Source of the DNA: Oscillospiraceae bacterium
Lineage (GTDB): Bacteria > Bacillota > Clostridia > Oscillospirales > Ruminococcaceae
DNA: 7,792 nt
Direction: 5' to 3'
Assembly: GCA_019420135.1 (NCBI GenBank)
Contig: JAHZHS010000099.1
Span: 1 to 7,792, forward strand
In this document: piece after piece, positions 1 through 6,191 of the stretch
Numbering within the stretch: position 1 is the first letter of the stretch
How the letters are laid out: the number at the start of each line of letters is the position of its first letter
Notes under the pieces: generated by a model
What the model saw: the letters and a program-made list of their open reading frames with translations, nothing else
Databases searched by the model: none
Told to the model about the DNA's origin: nothing
Program-made: the position numbers and the translations under genes

Positions 1-1
1 T

Positions 2-820
2 GTAACCCTGGGCGCGGCCGACGAGTACTACCGCCACTGCATCAGCAAGATGGCCGCCCTGCATTTTCCCTCCTGCGCCGACAGCGCCGCCCGCCTGGTC
101 CGCATGGGGGAGGAGCCTGGCCGGGTCTTCTGTGTGGGCGGGCTGGGAGACCAGAACATCCGCACCCTGCCCAAAATGACCCGGCAGGAATTGTGCAGTT
201 CCACCGGATTTGACCTGATGCAGCCCTTTGCCCTGGTGACCTTCCACCCGGAGACAGGGGCGGACGCCCCCGACCCTGCCGTCCAGTCGGCGGCCCTCTG
301 CCAGGCCATGGAGGCGGTGGAGGGAATCTTCTGGCTCATCACCGGCTCCAACGCCGACGCGGGGGGCGAGATCTGCTCCGCCGCCATGCGCACCTTCGCC
401 GCTGCCCACCCCGACCGGGCGGGCTTTGTCCAGAGCCTGGGGCTCAGGCGCTATCTGTCCGCCATGAAGTACGCCTCCCTGGTGGCAGGCAACTCCAGCT
501 CCGGCGTGGTGGAGACCCCCTCCTTCAGGGTTCCCACCGTCAACATCGGCAGCCGGCAGGCAGGACGCATTCTCTGCGCCAACGTACTCTCCTGCGGCGG
601 GGAGGCCGGAGAGATGGAGGCTGCCCTGCGCCAGGCTCTCACCCCGGAGTTTGCCGCTCTGGCAAAGACCGCCCGCAGCCCCTACAACGGCGGGGACACC
701 GCGGGCAAGATCGTCCGGGTGCTGGCTGCCCGCATAGGCACCCCTGCCATGACCGGGGCCAAGACCTTCTACGACGGCCCGGTGCCGGACTTTGACCCCA
801 TGGCCGAACCGGTGCTGTGA
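2..820 (+). CDS. neuC: UDP-N-acetylglucosamine 2-epimerase (hydrolysing), NeuC/LegG type, 5'-truncated by window edge
   Basis: The frame is open from base 2 and has no start in the window, so these 272 residues are the C-terminal part of a protein usually near 380 residues. The ATG at 50 is internal: residues before it (DEYYRHCISKM, around fragment residues 7-17) belong to the conserved family stretch. Other family marks are the RVFCVGGLG segment (about 41-49), TFHPET (80-85), the GNSSSG sugar-nucleotide loop (163-168) followed by the E of VVETPSF, the IGSRQ-GR segment (about 182-189) and the SPYNGGDTAGKIV tail. By family knowledge, the enzyme hydrolyses and epimerises UDP-GlcNAc to ManNAc plus UDP, or the 2,4-diacetamido-6-deoxy analogue in the legionaminic pathway, in the cytoplasm. 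Which substrate is used cannot be told from the sequence. The cytidylyltransferase gene downstream confirms a nonulosonic-acid context; the expected synthase (NeuB/LegI) probably lies upstream of the window. Confidence 0.9.
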   Translation, partial: VTLGAADEYYRHCISKMAALHFPSCADSAARLVRMGEEPGRVFCVGGLGDQNIRTLPKMTRQELCSSTGFDLMQPFALVTFHPETGADAPDPAVQSAALCQAMEAVEGIFWLITGSNADAGGEICSAAMRTFAAAHPDRAGFVQSLGLRRYLSAMKYASLVAGNSSSGVVETPSFRVPTVNIGSRQAGRILCANVLSCGGEAGEMEAALRQALTPEFAALAKTARSPYNGGDTAGKIVRVLAARIGTPAMTGAKTFYDGPVPDFDPMAEPVL

Positions 821-846
821 GGGGGCTGGCTGTTTCTGACTTTGAA

Positions 847-864
847 GGGGAACGCCCCGTTTTT
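847..864 (+). other. Small GC hairpin with T-run in the intercistronic gap (possible weak attenuator)
   Basis: GGGG (847-850), loop AACG, CCCC (855-858), then G and five T residues (860-864). The four-pair stem is short for a real terminator, but the T-run gives it an attenuator-like form. It lies in the only long gap of the operon, 26 bases after the epimerase stop. Confidence 0.3.
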
Positions 865-876
865 CTGCAATTCTGC

Positions 877-895
877 CCCCGGCCCGCCGCCGGGG
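877..895 (+). other. GC hairpin abutting the ribosome binding site of the first oxidoreductase
   Basis: CCCCGG (877-882) and CCGGGG (890-895) can form six G-C pairs around a 7-base loop. The 3' arm ends in the G-run just ahead of the AAAGGA Shine-Dalgarno at 898-903, so the fold could affect ribosome loading or protect a processed 5' end. The role is inference only. Confidence 0.35.
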
Positions 896-897
896 AG

Positions 898-903
898 AAA
901 GGA
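898..903 (+). promoter_or_regulatory. Ribosome binding site fixing the start at 911
   Basis: AAAGGA lies 7 bases before the ATG at 911. It selects that start over an in-frame ATG at 842, whose extra 23 residues (proline-rich, before the Rossmann strand) look like untranslated leader. Confidence 0.75.
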
Positions 904-910
904 CCCTGCC

Positions 911-1897
911 ATGAAACTTCTCATTGTGGGTCTGGGCAGCATGGGCAAGCGCCGCGCGCGTCTGGCCCGGGGCCTGGACAAGGACATCCGCATTGCGGGC
1001 GTGGATACCGCCGAATCCCGCCGGGAGGAGGCCGTCAATCTGGGACTGACCGACGCCGCCTATCCCTCCATCGGGGAAGCGGTGGAGGCCTTTGCCCCCG
1101 ACGCCGCCCTGGTCTGCACCGCCCCCCTGTCCCATGCGGCGGTCATCGGGGAGCTGCTGGACGCAGGCCTTCCCGTTTTTACCGAGTTAAACCTCGTCTC
1201 CGACGGCTATGCGGAAAATCTGGCCAAGGCAAAGGCGCGCAACCTGGTGCTGTTTCTGTCCTCCACCATGCTCTACCGCCGGGAGATCCAGTACATCAAG
1301 GCCCAGACCGAAGCCTTCGGCAAACCGGTGCATTACATCTACCACATCGGTCAGTATCTGCCCGACTGGCATCCCTGGGAGAACTACAAAAACTTCTTTG
1401 TGGGCAATGCCCGCACCGGCGGCGTGCGGGAAATCCTGGGCATCGACCTGCCCTGGCTGCTGGATACCTTCGGCCCGGTGGAGGACGTGACCATCCGGTG
1501 CGACAGCATCAGCGACCTGGGTCTGCCCTACCCCGACTGCGCCACCCTGCTGCTGCGCCATGCCTCAGGCGCCCAGGGCGTGCTGGCCGCCGACGTGGTC
1601 AGCCCCAAGGCGGTGCGCAACTTTGAGTGCTTCGGCGACGGGCTGCACCTCTTCTGGGAGGGCAACCCCAAGGCCCTCTACCGCTTTGCCGACGGGGACA
1701 AACAGCTGGTGGACACCTACGGCGACTTCACCCACGACCCGCGGTACAGCGACAACATCGTGGAAAACGCCTACGTGGACGAGCTGGCCAACTTCTTTGC
1801 CGTGCTCAAGGGGGAGGAAGCCCCACGCTGGAGCTTTGAGAAGGACCTGGCCGCCATCGACATCATGGACAAAGTCCAGGCCGCCGGTCAGGCGTGA
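911..1897 (+). CDS. Gfo/Idh/MocA-family oxidoreductase lacking the usual catalytic residues
   Basis: This 328-residue protein has the two-domain layout of Gfo/Idh/MocA NAD(P)-dependent sugar dehydrogenases. The N-terminal Rossmann fold shows GLGSMG (7-12), an acidic strand-2 end (VD, 31-32) and CTAPLSH (69-75). The C-terminal substrate domain has YLPDW (149-153), TGGVREILGIDLPWLLDTFG (169-188) and a closing helix (about 286-326). Compared by eye with its neighbour at 1937, the family EKP motif reads ELN (92-94), so the catalytic Lys is Leu93. The conserved D-x-x-H pair is replaced by Ile175 and Ile178. The fold is intact and no frameshift is seen, so this looks like a deliberate change, either a pseudoenzyme partner or an enzyme of altered chemistry. 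The position between epimerase and cytidylyltransferase genes points to work on a nonulosonic acid or its precursor. The substrate is unknown. Confidence 0.85.
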   Translation: MKLLIVGLGSMGKRRARLARGLDKDIRIAGVDTAESRREEAVNLGLTDAAYPSIGEAVEAFAPDAALVCTAPLSHAAVIGELLDAGLPVFTELNLVSDGYAENLAKAKARNLVLFLSSTMLYRREIQYIKAQTEAFGKPVHYIYHIGQYLPDWHPWENYKNFFVGNARTGGVREILGIDLPWLLDTFGPVEDVTIRCDSISDLGLPYPDCATLLLRHASGAQGVLAADVVSPKAVRNFECFGDGLHLFWEGNPKALYRFADGDKQLVDTYGDFTHDPRYSDNIVENAYVDELANFFAVLKGEEAPRWSFEKDLAAIDIMDKVQAAGQA

Positions 1898-1920
1898 CCG
1901 GACACTATCGTGATTTTTCC

Positions 1921-1928
1921 GGGAGGGG
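1921..1928 (+). promoter_or_regulatory. Ribosome binding site fixing the start at 1937
   Basis: GGGAGGGG lies 8 bases ahead of the ATG at 1937. It rules against the in-frame GTG at 1910, which would put this site inside the coding region. Confidence 0.75.
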
Positions 1929-1936
1929 ATCATCCC

Positions 1937-2884
1937 ATGCAAACACTCTCCGCGCTCTTCATTGGCCTTGGGTCCATCGGGACCAGGCATCTGAAAAACC
2001 TGCACGCCATCTGTGCCAGACGGGGCATCCATCTGGAAGTGGACGCCCTGCGCAGCGACCTGTCCCGTCCTCTGCGCCCCGGGGTGGCGGAACTGCTCCG
2101 CGCCCAGTACACCGACGCGGCAGCATTGGGACAGTATGACCTGGCTTTCATCACCAATCCCACCAGCCTGCACGCCGATGCCCTCAAAGCCATCCGCGGC
2201 AAGGCGGGGGCACTGTTTATTGAAAAGCCCATCTTCTCCGCCGAGCAGACGTGGCTGGACCCCGCCGACCTGATGCCCGCCGGGCAGAAGGCCTATGTGG
2301 CGGCGCCCATGCGCTGGTGCGGCGCCATGCTGGCTCTGAAAAAGCTGCTGCCCACCCTGCACCCCTACTGCGCCCGGGTGATCTGCTCCTCCTACCTGCC
2401 CGACTGGCGGCCGGGGGTGGACTACCGCACGGTGTACAGCGCCCACCGGGCGCTGGGGGGCGGGGTGACCATCGACCTGATCCACGAGTGGGATTATCTG
2501 GTGGACCTGTTCGGCACGCCGGAGGAGGTACACAACTTCAAGGGCACCTACTCCGAGCTGGAGCTGGACTCCGACGATCTGTCGATCTACATTGCCCGGT
2601 GGCCCCACATGCTGGGGGAGGTCCATCTGGACTACTTCGGCCGGGGATACCGGCGCAGCATCGAGCTGTTCTGCCGCGACGGCAGCGTGGTGGCGGATTT
2701 CGGCGCGGGTACGCTCACCCTGCCCGACGGAACGGTGCAGTCTTACGCCGAGGACGTGAACGAGCGCTACCTGCGGGAAATGGATTACTTTGTGGGCTAC
2801 GCCCTCGGTGAGGAAACCGAGAGCCTCAACCCGCCCGCCACGGCCTGCCGTGTGCTCAAACTGACATTGGGGGAACTGGTATGA
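1937..2884 (+). CDS. Gfo/Idh/MocA-family oxidoreductase, catalytic residues intact
   Basis: This 315-residue NAD(P)-dependent sugar dehydrogenase-like protein has the Rossmann loop GLGSIG (10-15), TNPTSLH (73-79), the family EKP motif (96-98, catalytic-type Lys97), YLPDW (153-157), and GGGVTIDLIHEWDYLVDLFG (174-193) with Asp180 and His183 in the conserved positions. It shares the YLPDW and GG-V motifs with the preceding protein, so the two are probably related by old duplication, but this one keeps the K/D/H set. Family members oxidise or reduce a sugar ring or side-chain hydroxyl, usually at C3 or an equivalent carbon. The substrate here is not known; a nonulosonic-acid precursor is inferred from context. 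It starts 39 bases after the previous stop. Its stop overlaps the next start in an ATGA at 2881-2884, which implies translational coupling to the cytidylyltransferase. Confidence 0.88.
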   Translation: MQTLSALFIGLGSIGTRHLKNLHAICARRGIHLEVDALRSDLSRPLRPGVAELLRAQYTDAAALGQYDLAFITNPTSLHADALKAIRGKAGALFIEKPIFSAEQTWLDPADLMPAGQKAYVAAPMRWCGAMLALKKLLPTLHPYCARVICSSYLPDWRPGVDYRTVYSAHRALGGGVTIDLIHEWDYLVDLFGTPEEVHNFKGTYSELELDSDDLSIYIARWPHMLGEVHLDYFGRGYRRSIELFCRDGSVVADFGAGTLTLPDGTVQSYAEDVNERYLREMDYFVGYALGEETESLNPPATACRVLKLTLGELV

Positions 2885-3645
2885 AAGAACGTCTTTTGAT
2901 CTCTGTCTGCGGCCGTGCAGGCAGCAAGGGGTTTGCCAACAAGAACCTGAAAAACTTCTGCGGCCATCCGCTGGTCTACTACACCCTGAGCGCCGCCGAG
3001 CTCTTTATCAAGGCGCACCCGGAAATTTCGGTGGACATTGCCCTGAACACCGACTCCGACCTGTTGGCCGACCTGGTGGCAAAGGAATACCCCGAGGTCG
3101 TCTATCTGCCCCGGGGCGAGGAGCTGGGCGGGGACTCGGTGCCCAAGATGCGGGTGTTCCAGGACACCCTGGCCCGCATGGAGGAGCGCACCGGCACCCC
3201 CTACGACTATCTCATGGACCTGGACATCACCAGCCCCCTGCGCACCGCCGCCGACGTGGAGAACGCCGTGGCCAAAAAGCGCAGCCGTCCCGACCTGGAT
3301 CTGGTGTTCAGCGTCACCGAGGCCCGGCGCAATCCCTGGTTCAACATGGTCAAGGATGCGGGCGACCACGTGGAGCAGGTCATCCACAGCCCCTTCACCG
3401 CCCGGCAGCAGGCGCCCGCCGTCTACGACGTCAACGCCTCCATCTATGTATTCCAGCGGGATTTTCTGGCCAGCAACACCGACGGCATGCTGTGGAGCGG
3501 CAAGATCGGTGTGTCGGTCATGATGGATACCGGCATCATCGACATTGATTCCGAGGCCGACTATCTGCTCATGGAGGCCATCGGCGCCCATCTCTACGCC
3601 CACAATCCCGCCTTTGCCGCTGTGCGCGACAACATCCGCGGATGA
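2881..3645 (+). CDS. neuA: CMP-nonulosonate (acylneuraminate/legionaminate) cytidylyltransferase
   Basis: This 254-residue protein activates a nonulosonic acid with CTP to give CMP-sugar and pyrophosphate in the cytoplasm. The N-terminal nucleotide-binding loop reads GRAGSKGFANKN (11-22), matching the family R-x-GSKG form with A where G is common. NTDSD (56-60), LDITSPLR (114-121), RRNPWFNMV (149-157), YDVNASIYVF (182-191) and the metal-binding DIDSEADY (221-228, Asp221/Asp223) follow in family order. Many Neu5Ac enzymes have LQPTSPLR; Asp115 in place of Gln is, as I recall, closer to PtmB/LegF-like enzymes, so a legionaminic-type substrate is possible. The symbol neuA is used generically. 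The start is set by the ATGA overlap and the GGGGGA at 2869-2874. The stop again overlaps the next gene in an ATGA at 3642-3645. Length is normal for a single-domain enzyme. Confidence 0.92.
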   Translation: MKERLLISVCGRAGSKGFANKNLKNFCGHPLVYYTLSAAELFIKAHPEISVDIALNTDSDLLADLVAKEYPEVVYLPRGEELGGDSVPKMRVFQDTLARMEERTGTPYDYLMDLDITSPLRTAADVENAVAKKRSRPDLDLVFSVTEARRNPWFNMVKDAGDHVEQVIHSPFTARQQAPAVYDVNASIYVFQRDFLASNTDGMLWSGKIGVSVMMDTGIIDIDSEADYLLMEAIGAHLYAHNPAFAAVRDNIRG

Positions 3646-4922
3646 CTGCCCGCTCTGAGGATGCCCTCCTCCGCCGCCGGACGCTGCTTTTCAGCCTGCT
3701 GGCCGGGCTGGGCGTGCTGCTGGCCCTCTATCTGGCGGGAGGCTGGCGGCCCTACGTCAACGCCCCCGCCGGCTTTCATTACGGCATCAACAGCCCTCTG
3801 GACGCTCTGACCCTGCTGCTGCCCCCCGGCTGGCGGGTGCTCACCCAGCAGGGATTTCTCATCCTGCGGGCCGCGGCGGCAGGGGGCGTCCTGTGCTGGT
3901 ATCTCATGCGGCATCTGGGACAGGTCAGCCGGCTGTTTGCTCCCCTGTGCGCCGGGTACGCGGCCGCCGTCTACACCGGCTGCATCATCAACTTGGTCTG
4001 GGTGGACGCCGCCACCCTGCTGCCTCTCATGCTGGACGCCGCCGATACCGTTCTCCAGACCGGGCGGGTCCGCCGTCTGCTGGTGCTGACTTTTGTCTGC
4101 GTGGCCGTCAACTGCTACACCGCCTGGCCGCTGTGTGTCTACTGCCTGTTCTACCTCGTCTGGCAGGTCCTGCGCCGCCCCGGCCCCATGGACTGGCCGG
4201 GATTTTTCCGGGCCATCGGCAACGGCCTCCGGGCCATGCTGCCCGGTATGGCCGCCGCCATCCTGCTGGTGCTGCCCGTAGTGTGGTCCCAGTACCGCAG
4301 CGACGCCTTCCATATGGCGGCAGCCGGGGAACAGTTCGGCTTTGAGCCCATGGAGCTCATCTACTGCCTGTTTTTCGGGCGGTATTCCTCCGCCTGTGCG
4401 GCGGCGGGCATGCCCTATCTCTACATCGGCAGCGCGGCGCTGATCCTGGCCCTGCTCTATTTCATGGGCAATGACGACTCCACCCGCGCCAAGTTCGCCA
4501 GCGCTTTTCTGCTGGCGGGCGTGCTGGCCAGCTATCTGGTGGATGTGCCGGGCCTTACCTGGCAGAACGGGGATGATCTGGCGGTCTTCCCCTTCCGGTA
4601 CGGATTCCTGCTCAGCGCCATGCTGCTGATCCTGGCCGCCGACACGGTGGTCAAGGATCCCCCGCCCATCTCCTCCCTGGCGGCGGCCATGTTTGTGCTG
4701 GCCATCTATCTGCTGGGCTACCGGGGTACCGTGGGCCCAGCCGCACGGCTGTGGCGACTGGGCATCGGGGGCGGGGTGTATCTGGCCTGCTGTGCTCTGC
4801 TGCGCCTGCGGGCCCAGCCCCGCTACCGCCGGAGCGCCGGGATTTTGCTGACGGTCCTGATGCTGGCCGATGTGATCGTCAGCAGCTGCATCACATTGTA
4901 TGGAGCATTTCTATGGATATGA
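3642..4922 (+). CDS. Short YfhO-like polytopic membrane protein
   Basis: This 426-residue, strongly hydrophobic protein has about 11-13 predicted membrane segments by eye (roughly residues 14-33, 68-89, 98-118, 123-135, 145-177, 198-215, 257-275, 284-300, 316-334, 345-361, 373-388, 400-425). It resembles the YfhO family: VWVDAATLLPLMLD (119-132), NCYTAWPLCVYCLFYL (157-172), PYLYIGSAALILALLYF (258-274) and FPFRYGFLLSAMLLILAAD (316-334). YfhO proteins are GT-C-like, and in Bacillus and Listeria relatives they take part in glycosylating cell-wall polymers outside the membrane. They are normally 800-900 residues; this one has only the membrane part and lacks the large C-terminal region, with no sign of a broken frame. 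It starts in the ATGA overlap at 3642 without a clear Shine-Dalgarno, so it depends on coupling to the cytidylyltransferase gene. It could instead be a flippase, a polymerase or another GT-C-like protein. The family call is by motif memory only. Confidence 0.6.
   Translation: MTARSEDALLRRRTLLFSLLAGLGVLLALYLAGGWRPYVNAPAGFHYGINSPLDALTLLLPPGWRVLTQQGFLILRAAAAGGVLCWYLMRHLGQVSRLFAPLCAGYAAAVYTGCIINLVWVDAATLLPLMLDAADTVLQTGRVRRLLVLTFVCVAVNCYTAWPLCVYCLFYLVWQVLRRPGPMDWPGFFRAIGNGLRAMLPGMAAAILLVLPVVWSQYRSDAFHMAAAGEQFGFEPMELIYCLFFGRYSSACAAAGMPYLYIGSAALILALLYFMGNDDSTRAKFASAFLLAGVLASYLVDVPGLTWQNGDDLAVFPFRYGFLLSAMLLILAADTVVKDPPPISSLAAAMFVLAIYLLGYRGTVGPAARLWRLGIGGGVYLACCALLRLRAQPRYRRSAGILLTVLMLADVIVSSCITLYGAFLWI
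4902..4905 (+). promoter_or_regulatory. Ribosome binding site favouring the start at 4913
   Basis: GGAG lies 7 bases before the ATG at 4913 and 13 bases before the alternative in-frame ATG at 4919, so the earlier start is preferred. The two differ by only two residues. Confidence 0.55.
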
Positions 4923-5686
4923 ACACCCCTGAAACCCAGACCCGCGCCATGCATCTGGTCATGGACGCGGGTAAACTGCTGCTGGAAAACGGCGGCGAGG
5001 TTTTCCGCGTCCAGCAGACCATGCAGATCATGGCCGACAGTCTGGGCATTGAAGGTTTCAACACCTATGTGGTGACCAACGGCATCTTTGCCTCCGCCAA
5101 CGCCTGCAACGAGGTCCGGCACATCCCGTCGGTCTCCATCCATCTGGCCCGGGTGGAGGCCGTCAACGAGCTGTCCCGGGAGATCGCCGCGGGCAGTCTG
5201 GATCTGGCGGGGGCCGAAACCCGTCTGAAGGAGATCCGCTCCCTGCCTGCCCGGCATCCCGGTGTGCTCATCGCGTCGGCAGCGGCGGGCAGTGCCTGCT
5301 TCGGCTACCTGTTCGGCGGCGGCCTGCCCGAGACGCTGGCTGCCCTGGCTGCCGGTATCGTGGAGAGCATCCTCGTCCAGCTCTGCCGCCGGTGGCACAT
5401 CAGCCGGATCTTTTCCGACATTATCTCGGCGGCGGCGGGTACCGCCATTGCCCTGCTCTGCCGTCTGCTGTGGCCGCCCCTGGATGTGAGCACCGCCGCC
5501 ATCGGCGCCCTGATGGTGCTGACCCCCGGCGTATCCCTGGCCATGGGCATCCGGGACATCATCAACGCCGACTATCTGTCCGGCGCCATCCGCCTGCTGG
5601 ACGCCGTGCTGGTGGCCGGCTGTCTGGCCGGCGGCGTGGTGCTGACCTACACCGCCGCACGGGCACTCTGGGGGGTGGCACTATGA
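4913..5686 (+). CDS. Threonine/serine exporter ThrE-family protein, N-terminal (YjjP-like) component
   Basis: This 257-residue protein is of the PF06738 (ThrE, formerly DUF1212) type. The soluble N-terminal part carries LLLENGGEVFRVQQTM (22-37) and TNGIFAS (55-61). About five membrane helices follow (near 116-136, 138-156, 169-187, 192-209, 228-252). The helix-linking signature LTPGVSLAMGIRDIINADYLSG (203-224) is a family mark. In Corynebacterium ThrE both halves are fused and export threonine and serine; in E. coli the halves are separate (YjjP/YjjB) and linked to succinate export. Here they are also separate, and both would be needed for a working transporter. The substrate cannot be told. 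The start overlaps the YfhO-like gene by 10 bases. The stop overlaps the partner gene in an ATGA at 5683-5686. Confidence 0.88.
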   Translation: MDMNTPETQTRAMHLVMDAGKLLLENGGEVFRVQQTMQIMADSLGIEGFNTYVVTNGIFASANACNEVRHIPSVSIHLARVEAVNELSREIAAGSLDLAGAETRLKEIRSLPARHPGVLIASAAAGSACFGYLFGGGLPETLAALAAGIVESILVQLCRRWHISRIFSDIISAAAGTAIALLCRLLWPPLDVSTAAIGALMVLTPGVSLAMGIRDIINADYLSGAIRLLDAVLVAGCLAGGVVLTYTAARALWGVAL

Positions 5687-6126
5687 GAAATCCGCTGTTT
5701 CAGTTTGTGGTGGCCGCCTTTGCCACCATCTTCTTCGGGGTGACCTTCCATGTACCCAGCCGCCACTACATCGCCTGCGGCATTGTGGGCGCGGTGGGCT
5801 GGGTGACCTATCTGGCCTGCCATGACCTGGGCGGACTGTCCCCCGCCACCGCCACCCTGGTGGCCGTACTGCCCCTGACGCTTTTGTGCCGGATCTTTGC
5901 CGTCCGGTTCCGCGCCCCGGTGACGCTGTATCTGCTGTGCGGCATCTTTCCCCTGGTGCCCGGCGCAGGCATCTACTACCCCGCCTACTACTTTCTTCAG
6001 GATGAGGGCGCCCTGTGCGCCGAGCGGGGCTTCGAGACCCTCAAGATCGCCCTGGCCATCGCCTTCGGCATCGCTCTGGTGTCGGCCATTCCCCTGCCCC
6101 GGCACCGCACTCTGCCCCGGAAATAA
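5683..6126 (+). CDS. Threonine/serine exporter ThrE_2 (YjjB-like) component
   Basis: This 147-residue membrane protein is the usual size for the separate C-terminal half of ThrE transporters (PF12821, formerly DUF3815). About four hydrophobic segments are seen (near 5-23, 29-46, 53-73, 78-104), plus a final helix (119-138). The family signature PVTLYLLCGIFPLVPGAGIY (79-98) has the conserved PG. It begins in the ATGA overlap with the ThrE N-domain gene, with a G-rich Shine-Dalgarno at about 5670-5675, so the two proteins are probably made in a fixed ratio and form one complex. It is the last gene of the plus-strand operon; the stop is 14 bases before the terminator stem. Confidence 0.87.
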   Translation: MRNPLFQFVVAAFATIFFGVTFHVPSRHYIACGIVGAVGWVTYLACHDLGGLSPATATLVAVLPLTLLCRIFAVRFRAPVTLYLLCGIFPLVPGAGIYYPAYYFLQDEGALCAERGFETLKIALAIAFGIALVSAIPLPRHRTLPRK

Positions 6127-6140
6127 ACCCATACAAAAAA

Positions 6141-6182
6141 CGCCCGCCTTCCCTTTTGCCTGGGAAAGCGGGCGGTTTTGTT
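6141..6182 (+). terminator. Bidirectional intrinsic terminator between convergent genes
   Basis: The 5' arm (6141-6153) pairs with the 3' arm (6162-6174) over 13 positions with one mismatch, around an 8-base loop. The 3' side continues as GTTTTGTT (6175-6182) for the plus-strand operon. The 5' side has six A residues (6135-6140), which read as a T-run for minus-strand transcripts, so it should also stop the degV-like transcript. Confidence 0.88.
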
Positions 6183-6191
6183 ATACAATGC

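Noticed and set aside
817..1626. 269-codon plus-strand frame overlapping the first oxidoreductase
   Set aside because: It is an Arg/Gly/Pro-rich out-of-frame translation of a gene with clear family motifs; there is no sign that both frames are used.
1565..2626. 353-codon open frame on the minus strand spanning the two oxidoreductase genes
   Set aside because: It is antisense to two well-supported genes, crosses their intergenic gap, has no ribosome binding site or recognisable motif, and has the Gly/Gln/Val/His-rich make-up typical of a shadow frame in high-GC DNA.
3594..4313. 239-codon minus-strand frame opposite the YfhO-like gene
   Set aside because: It is low-complexity, rich in Gln, Gly and His, has no start signal, and is explained by codon bias of the plus-strand gene.
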